Origin: Chloroflexota bacterium
Lineage (GTDB): Bacteria > Chloroflexota > Chloroflexia > Chloroflexales > Roseiflexaceae
Length of the DNA stretch: 42,382 nucleotides
Direction of reading: 5' to 3'
Assembly (NCBI GenBank): GCA_013388755.1
Contig: JACAEQ010000073.1
Coordinates: 1 to 42,382, forward strand
The notes under the pieces were generated by a model. That model saw only the letters and a list, made by a program, of their open reading frames with translations, was not told where the DNA came from and ran no database searches. Position 1 is the stretch's first letter, and each line of letters opens with the position of its first letter. Made by a program: the position numbers and the translations under genes. Shown here piece after piece: positions 23,834-31,973 of the stretch.

Positions 23834-25525
23834 GTGACTCAGCTCATCGGCCAGCAACTTGGCCGCTACCTGGTGCAGGAAGAGATCGGGCGCGGCGGCA
23901 TGGCGCGCGTCTATCGCGCGTTTGATACGTCGTTGCAGCGAACCGTCGCCCTCAAGGTGCTGGCGCCACACCTCGCGCTTGATCCCGAGTTTTCGCGCCG
24001 CTTCGAACGCGAAGCGGTCACGGTTGCCAATCTTCGCCACCCCAACATCGTCACAGTGTATGACGTCGGCGAGTCGAACGGCCTGCGCTACATTGCGATG
24101 GAGTATGTGCGTGGCCGCACACTGCACGCCATCATTCACGAACGTGGCGCACTTGGCCTGGCCATTGCCATCAGTATCGTGACACCGGTTGCCGCTGCTC
24201 TCGACCATGCGCATGCCCAGGGCGCCGTCCATCGCGACATCAAACCGCACAATATTCTGATCGACATCGAAGGGCGTGTCTTGCTGACCGACTTCGGCAT
24301 CGCCCAGGCGCCCGAAGGGAGCGGCGAACGCCTCACCCGCACCGGCATGTTCATGGGCACCCCTGAGTATATCTCTCCCGAACAGGCGTCGGCGCAACGT
24401 GTTGATGGGCGCAGCGATCTCTACTCGCTTGCAGTCGCCACCTATGAAATGATCACCGGCATGGTGCCCTTCTCCGGCGCCACACCGCAACTGATCATTG
24501 CACACGTACAATCGCTGCCACCGCCGCCGTCGTCGATCGACCCGCAGCAACCCCGCGAACTGGATCTGGTACTGGCGCGCGCGCTCGCCAAGCGCCCTGA
24601 ACAGCGCTTCGGCAGTGGTGCCGCCTTCGTCGAAGCATTGCGCATCGTCGCCCGGCGCAACGGCGTAACGCCGGCATCGCAACAGGAAATCGCCGACCTG
24701 GCATTACCGCGCGCCATGCCGCCATGGACGCCGCCGCGCCCATCGGTGACAGAAACACAGGCTTCGCACTCGCCCGGGAATGGCCAGGGTCATGCGACGA
24801 CCACACCCGACGCCGATCGGATCCACAACGCTGTTCGGCCACATGAAGCGCGGTTGAGTCAGCCACCAGCAACCGCTGCGCCGCCGGCGCCGTCTCGCCG
24901 TGCCCCTGAACAACCCGGCATGCGCTGGAGAGTCGTCGGCCCGCTGGGGGCGGGGGTCGTGATCATCGCCTTGCTCGCTGCACTCTTCGCAGCAGGCACA
25001 TTCAGTGGTTCAGGGCAGGCGCAACCCGCCCTGCCGCAGGCAACCCTGTTGCCGACGTCATCACCGCCGCCGGCAGCGACATGGACACCCGTGCCATCGC
25101 CAACGTTCACGGCCACGCCGCTGCCCACCGATACACCGACGCCAGAACCGCCGACACCGGAACCGCCGACACCGGAACCGCCCACGCAGGTTCCGATCTT
25201 CATCCCACCACCACCACCGCCACCACCTGTGATCACGCCGGAACCACCATCCGTCACACCGGAGCCGCCATCCGTCACACCGGAACCGCCATCCCTCACG
25301 CCGGAGCCGCCGACCGCCATACCAACCGACGCTACTCCATCGGCAACCAGCACGCCGGAGATATCGCCCGGCGCGACGCCAACCGGCGAAAGCCTGACGC
25401 CGACCAGCACACCGGAGCCCGCCAGCATCGAGCCACCATCGGCAACACCGGACGCAACGCCCGCGATGCCATCAGAAACACCGGCTCCCACAGCGGAGCC
25501 TCCATCCGCAACGCCGAACCCGTGA
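23834..25525 (+). CDS. PknB-type serine/threonine protein kinase
   Basis: A 563-residue Hanks-type kinase. The kinase domain (about residues 12-275) holds all the expected elements: IGRGGMARVYRAF (nucleotide loop), VALKVL with Lys41, AVHRDIKPHNILI (catalytic Asp135), LTDFGIA, and GTPEYISPEQ before helix F. After a Pro-rich linker, a membrane span lies around residues 367-388 (GAGVVIIALLAALFAAG). The outer part is a Pro/Thr/Glu tail with tandem repeats and no PASTA or other sensor domain that I recognise. It starts with GTG, behind GGGGGAA. It sits divergent from the FHA regulator gene, a likely phosphothreonine reader, and convergent with the response regulator (six bases apart). Confidence 0.93.
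   Translation: MTQLIGQQLGRYLVQEEIGRGGMARVYRAFDTSLQRTVALKVLAPHLALDPEFSRRFEREAVTVANLRHPNIVTVYDVGESNGLRYIAMEYVRGRTLHAIIHERGALGLAIAISIVTPVAAALDHAHAQGAVHRDIKPHNILIDIEGRVLLTDFGIAQAPEGSGERLTRTGMFMGTPEYISPEQASAQRVDGRSDLYSLAVATYEMITGMVPFSGATPQLIIAHVQSLPPPPSSIDPQQPRELDLVLARALAKRPEQRFGSGAAFVEALRIVARRNGVTPASQQEIADLALPRAMPPWTPPRPSVTETQASHSPGNGQGHATTTPDADRIHNAVRPHEARLSQPPATAAPPAPSRRAPEQPGMRWRVVGPLGAGVVIIALLAALFAAGTFSGSGQAQPALPQATLLPTSSPPPAATWTPVPSPTFTATPLPTDTPTPEPPTPEPPTPEPPTQVPIFIPPPPPPPPVITPEPPSVTPEPPSVTPEPPSLTPEPPTAIPTDATPSATSTPEISPGATPTGESLTPTSTPEPASIEPPSATPDATPAMPSETPAPTAEPPSATPNP
25139..25183 (+). repeat. 15-bp tandem repeat in the kinase tail
   Basis: Three in-frame units encode TPEPP three times (25139-25153, 25154-25168, 25169-25183). 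They form part of the extracellular Pro-rich stalk of the kinase. Confidence 0.85.
25240..25311 (+). repeat. 21-bp tandem repeat in the kinase tail
   Basis: Three units of 21 bp (25240-25260, 25261-25281, 25282-25302) and part of a fourth encode EPPSVTP-type heptads. They follow a run of CCACCA/CCACCG triplets that encodes a polyproline block. Repeat number is likely to vary between strains. Confidence 0.85.
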
Positions 25526-25531
25526 CCCTGT

Positions 25532-26197
25532 TCAGCCATCCAGCAGGTGCAACTGCTGCGCCTTCAACACCGCCTGCGTCCGATCGCGCACGTCGAGCTT
25601 TGCCAGGATATTCGAGATATGCGTCTTCACCGTGCCCTCGGTGACGATCAGCGCGGCTGCGATTTCCTTATTCGACAAACCACGGGCAAGCGCCTTCAAC
25701 ACGTCCAGTTCACGCTCCGTCAACGCATTTGGCGATTTCGGCAACATCTGTCCCGCTGCGCCCGCCGACCGTGAAGCCAGTCGCGAAAACTCGGCCACCA
25801 CCTTCCGCGCGATACTTGGCTGAATCAGCGCCTCGCCATGCGCCACGGTACGCACCGCCTCGGCCATCTCGTCGCTACTGATATCCTTGAGTAAATACCC
25901 GCGCGCCCCTGCCTTCAATCCCTCGAACACATACTCGTCATCATCAAACGTGGTGAGAATGATCACGCCAACGTCCGGGAAACGCCGGCTTAACTCACGC
26001 GTCGCAGCGACACCATCCATCTCGGGCATCCGAATGTCCATCAGAACAACATCCGGTCGCAGCCGTTCAACCGCCTCGATCGCGGCGCGCCCGTTCCCCA
26101 CAGCACCGACGACTTCCAGGTCCGGCTCAAGCTCAAGCAACGTTGCAATCCCCTGACGAATCAGGGTCTGATCATCAACCAGCAAGATGCGAATCAT
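25532..26197 (-). CDS. NarL/FixJ-family response regulator
   Basis: This 221-residue regulator has a receiver domain (MIRILLVDDQ; phosphoacceptor Asp54 in VVLMDIRMPEMDG; the switch Thr in IILTTFDDD; Lys in GYLLKDIS) and a LuxR-type helix-turn-helix (LTERELDVLKALARGLSNKE ... EGTVKTHISNIL). It is the output partner of the histidine kinase whose gene overlaps it upstream by 23 bases. The start is chosen at 26197 by family alignment; GGAGG lies 12 bases upstream, and another in-frame ATG at 26206 would be three bases from that site, so both are possible. Targets may include the adjacent FtsX-type permease operon (inference from position). Confidence 0.95.
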   Translation of the reverse strand: MIRILLVDDQTLIRQGIATLLELEPDLEVVGAVGNGRAAIEAVERLRPDVVLMDIRMPEMDGVAATRELSRRFPDVGVIILTTFDDDEYVFEGLKAGARGYLLKDISSDEMAEAVRTVAHGEALIQPSIARKVVAEFSRLASRSAGAAGQMLPKSPNALTERELDVLKALARGLSNKEIAAALIVTEGTVKTHISNILAKLDVRDRTQAVLKAQQLHLLDG

Positions 26198-27449
26198 GAT
26201 GCACATCACCCTCCGGCCCTGCTGGAACGACCAGCTCCAGCAGAAACCCTCCTTCAGGGCGTGGGCCAGCCGCCAGCCAACCACCCAGTCGCTCGACCCG
26301 CTCGCGCAACCCCGCCAGACCGAAGCCACTGGCCGGCAGCGAATCACTGATGCCGGTGCCATCGTCACAGACGGCCAGCCGCACCGCATGTGGTAAACGC
26401 GCCAGGCTGACCACAACATGCACGGCGTCGCTATGCTTGCGTGCATTGGTCAGACCTTCCTGCACGGCGCGGTACAATGTCATCGCCAGCGTCGGCGACA
26501 ATGCTGGTAGATCGCCTTCCTGCTCAAAATGCGCTTCAATGGCCGTCGCGCGGCCGAAGTCGGCAACAAGTTGCTCAATCGCGACATCGAGCGAGCGGCC
26601 ATCGAGCGGTGATGGTTGCATCGCCGCCACGCTCCGCCGTACCTCATCAAGCGCCGCCTGCGCGACCTCGCGGCATGCGGCGATTGCCGCAGCAGCACGT
26701 TGCGGGTCACGTAGTTGCAGGCGCTCGGCGGCCTGTAACTGCACATTCAGCGCCGTCAGGTAATGGCCCAGGCCATCGTGAATATCGCGCGCCAGCCGCA
26801 CTCGCTCCTCGACCGCCGCCATGGTCAACTCGCGCTCGCGCGCCGCGCGCAACTCGGCATGGCTGGCCTGCAATTGCGCGAGCAACGCCTCGGCGCGCGC
26901 GCGTTCTTCCTCGGCGCGCGCGGTTTGCTGTTCATAGCGTTTTGCCGACAGCACAAACGCCACCACAAAGACTATGCCAAAACTAAAGTTCAGCGCCGCC
27001 TGCAGCGCCAGTGTGATGCCGGCCGCTGCCCCAATGATCACACCAAGGGTGGTCGTCATCACAACGGCATAGACCAGTGTCACCGGCAACGGCAGCGACC
27101 ACGCCGCCTGCCCCACAAGCAGGAACAGCAGCATGGCGATCACGCCGCTGGCAAGACCATCGCTCAACCAGAACGCCAGCAGATACAACACGCTGCCGGC
27201 AGCCAGGTATGCAGCCACCTGCCAGGAACGTGCAGCCGTTCCGCGCGGCTTTACTTCGATGACGATGTTCAACCCCAGCAGCACACTCAACGCAACGACG
27301 ACCGCCGCCATGCGCCAGGCCGGCAGCTCCGGTTGTGCCACAATCGCCGCAATCAGCGCACCAGTGATCATCACAATCGCAACGATCATGGTGCGATCTT
27401 CCGCCCCTGCGCGCCACCAGGCACGCAGCGAAGTCCGTGCCTGTTTCAT
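26175..27449 (-). CDS. NarL-type sensor histidine kinase
   Basis: This 424-residue kinase begins with about six membrane segments (residues 20-168), without a sizeable outer sensor domain, followed by a coiled coil (about 170-215). The phosphoacceptor box is RLARDIHDGLGHYLTALNVQ (His224), of the HisKA_3 type found in DesK/NarX-like kinases. The ATP-binding part shows QEGLTNARKHSDA (N box), CDDGTGI and GFGLAGLRERVERLGG (G boxes). It probably senses a membrane or intramembrane signal. The start at 27449 (MKQARTSLRAWW) gives a basic tail ahead of the first span; the GAGG upstream is close to the ATG, so the start is tentative. It follows the ABC permease gene by 89 bp, as in many bacitracin/cell-envelope stress modules, although this kinase type differs. 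Confidence 0.93.
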   Translation of the reverse strand: MKQARTSLRAWWRAGAEDRTMIVAIVMITGALIAAIVAQPELPAWRMAAVVVALSVLLGLNIVIEVKPRGTAARSWQVAAYLAAGSVLYLLAFWLSDGLASGVIAMLLFLLVGQAAWSLPLPVTLVYAVVMTTTLGVIIGAAAGITLALQAALNFSFGIVFVVAFVLSAKRYEQQTARAEEERARAEALLAQLQASHAELRAARERELTMAAVEERVRLARDIHDGLGHYLTALNVQLQAAERLQLRDPQRAAAAIAACREVAQAALDEVRRSVAAMQPSPLDGRSLDVAIEQLVADFGRATAIEAHFEQEGDLPALSPTLAMTLYRAVQEGLTNARKHSDAVHVVVSLARLPHAVRLAVCDDGTGISDSLPASGFGLAGLRERVERLGGWLAAGPRPEGGFLLELVVPAGPEGDVHHDSHLAG

Positions 27450-27538
27450 CACCTCACGACTCCGGTATTTGTATTTTTGCACGGCGCTACACAGGTATGG
27501 ACGCGCTACCCATGCCGGTATAGTGTACCACGCCTGGT

Positions 27539-30019
27539 TCATCCGTCATATGTGAGTGTATCGCGTACTGTGAGGGCAGCGGCGGCACGCGCCGGTGCCA
27601 GACTTGCCAGCGCACCGATCCCCACCGCCGCCGCCAGCCAGAGCGCCACACCATCGAACGCAAAATGATAACTGAGCGGCACCTGGAAGAATGCAATCCC
27701 AACGCCACGACTCAGCATATACCCCAGCGGCGTAGCCAGTGCCGCTCCAACCACGGCGCTGAACAGGCCAATCGTTATCCCCTCGCCGATAACAATCCGG
27801 TAGAGTGCCGCGTTCGATGCCCCGATCGCGCGCATGACCCCGATCTCTCGCGTGCGCTCAATAACGTTCAGGCTCATCGTCCCCATCAACCCCAATCCGC
27901 CGACCACAGCCAGCAACACCGCCATAGTCAGCAGAAACGAGATGATAATATTGAACAACGTGGCGCTCTGCTCCCGCTGTTCAGCGCGAGTCTGAACCAC
28001 GGCCACGCGCAGGCCGGCATCTTCCAGCGCATCCTGGAGGGCCGCTGCCACCTGTTGCTGAAGCGCGGGATCGTGCGTTGCAGTAACGATCCGCACCTCG
28101 CGCGTTCGCCCCACGTCACCCGTTGCCCGCGCAAGCGACTGCTGGTCGGCATACAACACCGGAATACCGAGCATCCCGCGCACGACGCCGACAATGCGCC
28201 ACGCCGTTTCACGATTGCCAATCTTCAATATCAGGTTCTGGCCAACCCGGAGATCCGGCTCAACACTCCGTACATCGGCGCTGATCACCAGCGCATTATC
28301 ATCATCTGGCAGCAGCCAGCGCCCTTCGACCACCTCCGGTAGAAAGAGCCGCGTCATTGCCGGTGGCGCCATAAGCCCGATCGCCGGCCCTTCACTTCCA
28401 TCGGGACGCATCCGGTAGACCATCGCGTCACCCCAGCTTTCTACGTGGGTGACGTCCGGTAGTTGTCGCGCGATACGTTCAGCCTGTGCCGTGCGATATG
28501 GCCGAATGAAACTGGCCTGCACATCATGGTTCGATGCTGCCATGAGTTGTTCGAAGGTTGCAAACATCGAATTCCGAACGCTCAGTACTGCAATCACAAT
28601 CGCCCCGGCCAGCGTGAGGGTTGTCAGCGTGAGCACCAGCCGCACACGCCGCCGGAAGGTGTTGCGCAGCGATAGTAACACCGGGCGCGGAACGACCGCC
28701 GCGACCCGCCGCGTGACCAGTGACCAGAAACCAGCACGCTGCTCCTGTTCCCAGGTGCTTCGGGTCGCACGCATGCCCTGTTTCCTGCGTTCCTCGCGCT
28801 GCCCGGCGATCGCCTCGCGTACCGTGAGCTGCGCGCCGTTCAGCACCGGCGCAAGCGCAGCCAGCAACGGTACAACCAGCCCGAGGGCGACTTGCAGGGC
28901 GACGATACCGGCAGGCAGCGTCACTTCCCCAAGTTTGAAATTCAGAAAGTAGGCCAGAAATGCCACAAACCTGACAGTTGCCACTCGTGCCAGTGGCAAC
29001 GCCAGCGGTAGCGCCAGCGTACCGAATGCAAGCGCATACGCGGCGTAGAGACCGGCGATCTGATCGGTACGCGCACCAATGGCTTTCATCACACCAATCT
29101 GACGCATCTGCTGCGCCAGCAACGCCGACACGGTATTGGTCACCAGTAAGACGCTGAGGAGCAATGCGAGCGCACCAAGCGCCCCGAGGATCAGCGTGAT
29201 GGCCTGAAAGTAGTTATCGAGCGGTAATTTGCCTGGCGTCGCGATATCGAGCCGCGTAACAGCGACACCGGCCCGTTCAACATGGTCACGAACCCGCTCC
29301 GCAACCTGCCGCACAAAGGCCGGATTCCGTTCATCGCCAATCGCAAGATAGAGCTCGTTGTAGCCGGTTTCACCACCAAGCCATTCCAGCGTTTCATGAT
29401 CAACATAGCCGTATGCTCGCCCGGCAAATGTGGCCGGGATGCGCGCGAAATCATAGGCCAGACCCGCCAGCCGCACGTCGCGCAACCGCCCGTCAACCGT
29501 TTCGATCGTGATGCGATCATTCAGGCGTGCCCGGGTCAGGCCGAGATACCCGACCAGCAACGACGTGCGCTCCAGCACGATCGCACGGCGCGGTGGCGGC
29601 CATGTGCCGCCCATCCAGAGAGCCGGGTCAGGATCGAACACCGACTCGGGCCGCACCTTGCTGACCCGCGTCTCACCATCGTCGGGTAACACAAACAGTT
29701 CAATCAACTGCCACTCACGCTCCGGGCCAGTCTTGAAGCGCAGCAACACACTCCGGCGGCCTTCGGCATCGGCGATGCCAGGCAGACGGCGTACAGAACG
29801 CACCAGCTCATCGTCAAATGCATCGTCGGTATAGAGGATCGCGCTGGCAGGCCGGACCTCGGCATAACTCAACGCCAGGTCGCGCGAGACGATCGCGTGC
29901 ATATGCGCCACGGCGCCAACGCTGCCGACGCCGGCGGCAATTGACAGAACAACCAGGAAGGTACGCACTGGTTGGCGCCACAGATCACGCAGTACTTTAC
30001 GCCAGCGTGGATTGATCAT
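27539..30019 (-). CDS. FtsX/MacB-type ABC transporter permease, duplicated
   Basis: This 826-residue membrane protein contains two FtsX-type permease units. The first TM lies at about residues 20-40 (TFLVVLSIAAGVGSVG), followed by a large outer domain (to about 255) and three TMs with the signature IGVMKAIGAR. A central basic loop and a second TM (LVLTLTTLTLAGAIVIAVLS) lead to another outer domain, and the last three TMs carry IGVMRAIGAS. This is the LolC/E- or AttFG-like arrangement of transporters that move lipids, lipoproteins or peptides from the outer leaflet, or act mechanically on outer factors. The partner ATPase is not adjacent. The start is supported by GGAGG five bases upstream. 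A two-component pair follows in the same direction. Confidence 0.92.
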   Translation of the reverse strand: MINPRWRKVLRDLWRQPVRTFLVVLSIAAGVGSVGAVAHMHAIVSRDLALSYAEVRPASAILYTDDAFDDELVRSVRRLPGIADAEGRRSVLLRFKTGPEREWQLIELFVLPDDGETRVSKVRPESVFDPDPALWMGGTWPPPRRAIVLERTSLLVGYLGLTRARLNDRITIETVDGRLRDVRLAGLAYDFARIPATFAGRAYGYVDHETLEWLGGETGYNELYLAIGDERNPAFVRQVAERVRDHVERAGVAVTRLDIATPGKLPLDNYFQAITLILGALGALALLLSVLLVTNTVSALLAQQMRQIGVMKAIGARTDQIAGLYAAYALAFGTLALPLALPLARVATVRFVAFLAYFLNFKLGEVTLPAGIVALQVALGLVVPLLAALAPVLNGAQLTVREAIAGQREERRKQGMRATRSTWEQEQRAGFWSLVTRRVAAVVPRPVLLSLRNTFRRRVRLVLTLTTLTLAGAIVIAVLSVRNSMFATFEQLMAASNHDVQASFIRPYRTAQAERIARQLPDVTHVESWGDAMVYRMRPDGSEGPAIGLMAPPAMTRLFLPEVVEGRWLLPDDDNALVISADVRSVEPDLRVGQNLILKIGNRETAWRIVGVVRGMLGIPVLYADQQSLARATGDVGRTREVRIVTATHDPALQQQVAAALQDALEDAGLRVAVVQTRAEQREQSATLFNIIISFLLTMAVLLAVVGGLGLMGTMSLNVIERTREIGVMRAIGASNAALYRIVIGEGITIGLFSAVVGAALATPLGYMLSRGVGIAFFQVPLSYHFAFDGVALWLAAAVGIGALASLAPARAAAALTVRDTLTYDG

Positions 30020-30171
30020 GAAAACCTCCGGTAGAGCCGATAATAAACCGGCAAAACCCGGCACCGGGATGACCTGGCCGTGCGCAACCTCAGACAGTTC
30101 CAGACGATCCGTTCAGGCATCGGCGCGACGCCGACCACGTCTTGATACGCCGCGCCCGATCGGCAATCGCA

Positions 30172-30618
30172 CTACTGCGCCACTCGTTCCGCCAGCCTGG
30201 CTCCCAGAAAGCCGAATGCGACAATCACAACAGCGTCCACCGCAACCGATATCGCCAGTTCAACATCGAGCATCGCGCCGAAGAGCGTCAAGCCGAGTGC
30301 CAGGTCCAGCGCCAGCGCGAGCAGCGCCACACCACCAACCAGATGCATGACGGGAACACCGCTGCGCGCCAGACGCGCGCCGCGCCATAACGCCACCAGC
30401 GCACGTATGACCTTTGGCAGCGCGCGATACCAGCTCTGGCTGGCAAGGGCGACAACGGCTGCATTGATCGCCACAGGATCACCGCGCGTCTCGAAACCAA
30501 CAATCACGCCGTGGCCAACGCCAACTGCGATGCTGAGTGCAACCGGTATTACAACCAGCAGAAGCGCGGACCAGAGTACCGCGCCCCAGGGAAATGTCTG
30601 CTGCTGTTGCGCCATCAT
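30172..30618 (-). CDS. Small membrane protein of unknown function
   Basis: I do not recognise a family. The 148-residue product (MMAQQQQTFPWGAVLWSALL) has about four hydrophobic segments: near residues 10-32, 42-58 (weak), 88-110 and 115-138. A basic stretch (VIRALVALWRGARLARSG) lies in the middle. Start: GGAGG six bases before the first of two adjacent ATGs. The gene precedes the FtsX-type permease by 152 bp in the same direction and could belong to the same transcript, although the gap has room for a promoter. Confidence 0.7.
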   Translation of the reverse strand: MMAQQQQTFPWGAVLWSALLLVVIPVALSIAVGVGHGVIVGFETRGDPVAINAAVVALASQSWYRALPKVIRALVALWRGARLARSGVPVMHLVGGVALLALALDLALGLTLFGAMLDVELAISVAVDAVVIVAFGFLGARLAERVAQ

Positions 30619-30842
30619 TGTGCGCCTCCCCCTCTTCTTTCCTCCCACATGCACAGGGCATGCTTCGGCAGAACGGTCATATCTCTGGCCAACCATAGCG
30701 CACATGCCGAAGACACAATACCCCTGAACGGTGGAAGGTGAGGATGATTGTTCGCCAGACGGAGCATCGAGGGTTCTATGACCTTCGATAGAGGTGGTAT
30801 GCTACCAGTCATACATCCAGGAGCAACGTTTGAGGAGGAATG

Positions 30843-31814
30843 ATGAGAGCCATCCTGTTCGATGCGCCGGGCGGGCCCGAAGTGCTGTACTACGGCAACG
30901 CTCCCGATCCGGTCGCTGGACCCGACGAACTGCTCGTTCGCGTGCGCGCCACCGCCGCCAACCGCGCCGACTTACTGCAACGGCGCGGCGCGTACGCCCC
31001 GCCGTCGGGCGCCTCGCCCATCCTCGGCCTGGAACTGGCCGGCGAAGTGGTCGCGCCAGCAGGGCCGTGGCGCGCCGGCGACCGGGTGATGGCGGTCGTG
31101 ACCGGCGGTGGGTATGCGGAACTGGCTGCCGTTCCCGTTGGGATGGCCATGCCAATCCCGGAAAACCTCTCGTTTGAACAGGCCGCCGCGATCCCCGAGG
31201 CATTTCTGACCGCATATCTCAACCTGTTCACACTGGGACGGCTACAAACGGGCGAGACGGTACTGATCCACGCCGGCGCAAGCGGTGTCGGTTCAGCGGC
31301 GATTCAACTGGCGCACGCCGCCGGCGCACGCGTCTTCGCGACTGCCGGCTCGGCGGAAAAGCTGGCCCTGTGCCGTGAACTCGGCGCAGACGCGGCGATC
31401 AATTACCGCGAGGAGTCGTTTGCCGAGCGCGTGCTGGAAATCACCGGCGGGCAGGGGGCCAATCTCGTGCTCGACTTTGTCGGCGCGCCCTACTGGCAAC
31501 AGAATATGGCGGCCCTGGCGCTCGACGGCCGGCTGCAACTGATCGGCTTCCTTGGCGGTTCAGCAGGGCAACTCGACCTTGGCCCGATCATGGCAAAGCG
31601 GCTGACGGTGACGGGTGCAACGCTACGACGCACACCACTCGCCCGCAAGACCGCCCTGACCGCCGAGTTCATCGCCTTCGCGCTCGACCGGCTGGCGCGT
31701 GGTGAATTGCGTCCAGTAATTGACACGATTTACCCGCTGGATGCAGCCGCCGAGGCACACCGCGCCATGGAGGCGAACCGCAACGCAGGAAAGCTGGTGT
31801 TCCGCATTGACTGA
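30843..31814 (+). CDS. NAD(P)H:quinone oxidoreductase, zinc-independent MDR family
   Basis: This 323-residue protein is a medium-chain reductase of the quinone oxidoreductase (QOR, PIG3-like) branch. Family marks are the N-terminal MRAILFDAPGGPEVL, ANRADLLQRRGAY, GLELAGEVV and the cofactor segment VLIHAGASGVGSAAIQLAHAAGARVFATAGS, in which AGASGVG binds NADPH. The structural and catalytic zinc cysteines of alcohol dehydrogenases are absent, as usual in this branch. The likely role is one- or two-electron reduction of quinones or enones in the cytoplasm. Two ATGs are adjacent; the second (30843) has the better spacing (four bases) from GAGGAGG. The stop codon merges with the start of the second gene-end repeat. 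Confidence 0.92.
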   Translation: MRAILFDAPGGPEVLYYGNAPDPVAGPDELLVRVRATAANRADLLQRRGAYAPPSGASPILGLELAGEVVAPAGPWRAGDRVMAVVTGGGYAELAAVPVGMAMPIPENLSFEQAAAIPEAFLTAYLNLFTLGRLQTGETVLIHAGASGVGSAAIQLAHAAGARVFATAGSAEKLALCRELGADAAINYREESFAERVLEITGGQGANLVLDFVGAPYWQQNMAALALDGRLQLIGFLGGSAGQLDLGPIMAKRLTVTGATLRRTPLARKTALTAEFIAFALDRLARGELRPVIDTIYPLDAAAEAHRAMEANRNAGKLVFRID

Positions 31815-31891
31815 TACCAGGCAGCATTCGATCGTCCGGAATGACCGTACCCTGAGGAACCGTGCAGCGGTGTAGCGAAGGGTGCACACCC
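31813..31891 (+). repeat. Dispersed gene-end repeat, copy 2
   Basis: Second copy of the element at 15597-15676, with the same blocks (GATACCAGG, TCGATCGTCC, CCCTGA, GTGTAGCGAAGGGTGCA) and about two thirds of bases in common. It begins within the stop codon of the quinone oxidoreductase gene. Confidence 0.75.
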
Positions 31892-31973
31892 CGGGCACAG
31901 CGTGGCGGTGGGGCGCACAATAACACCGAACCATCCGGCATTCGCATCGGCTCCAGTTCCCGGGTGTTCTGGC

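Noticed and set aside
23804-24682. Open frame of 292 codons opposite the kinase domain
   Set aside because: The plus strand has all kinase motifs; the minus frame resembles nothing and has a skewed composition.
24859-25539. Gly/Val/Ser-rich minus-strand frame (226 codons) opposite the kinase tail, which looks like a repetitive surface protein
   Set aside because: It is the mirror of the Pro/Thr/Glu tandem repeats; the plus frame continues the kinase with a membrane span.
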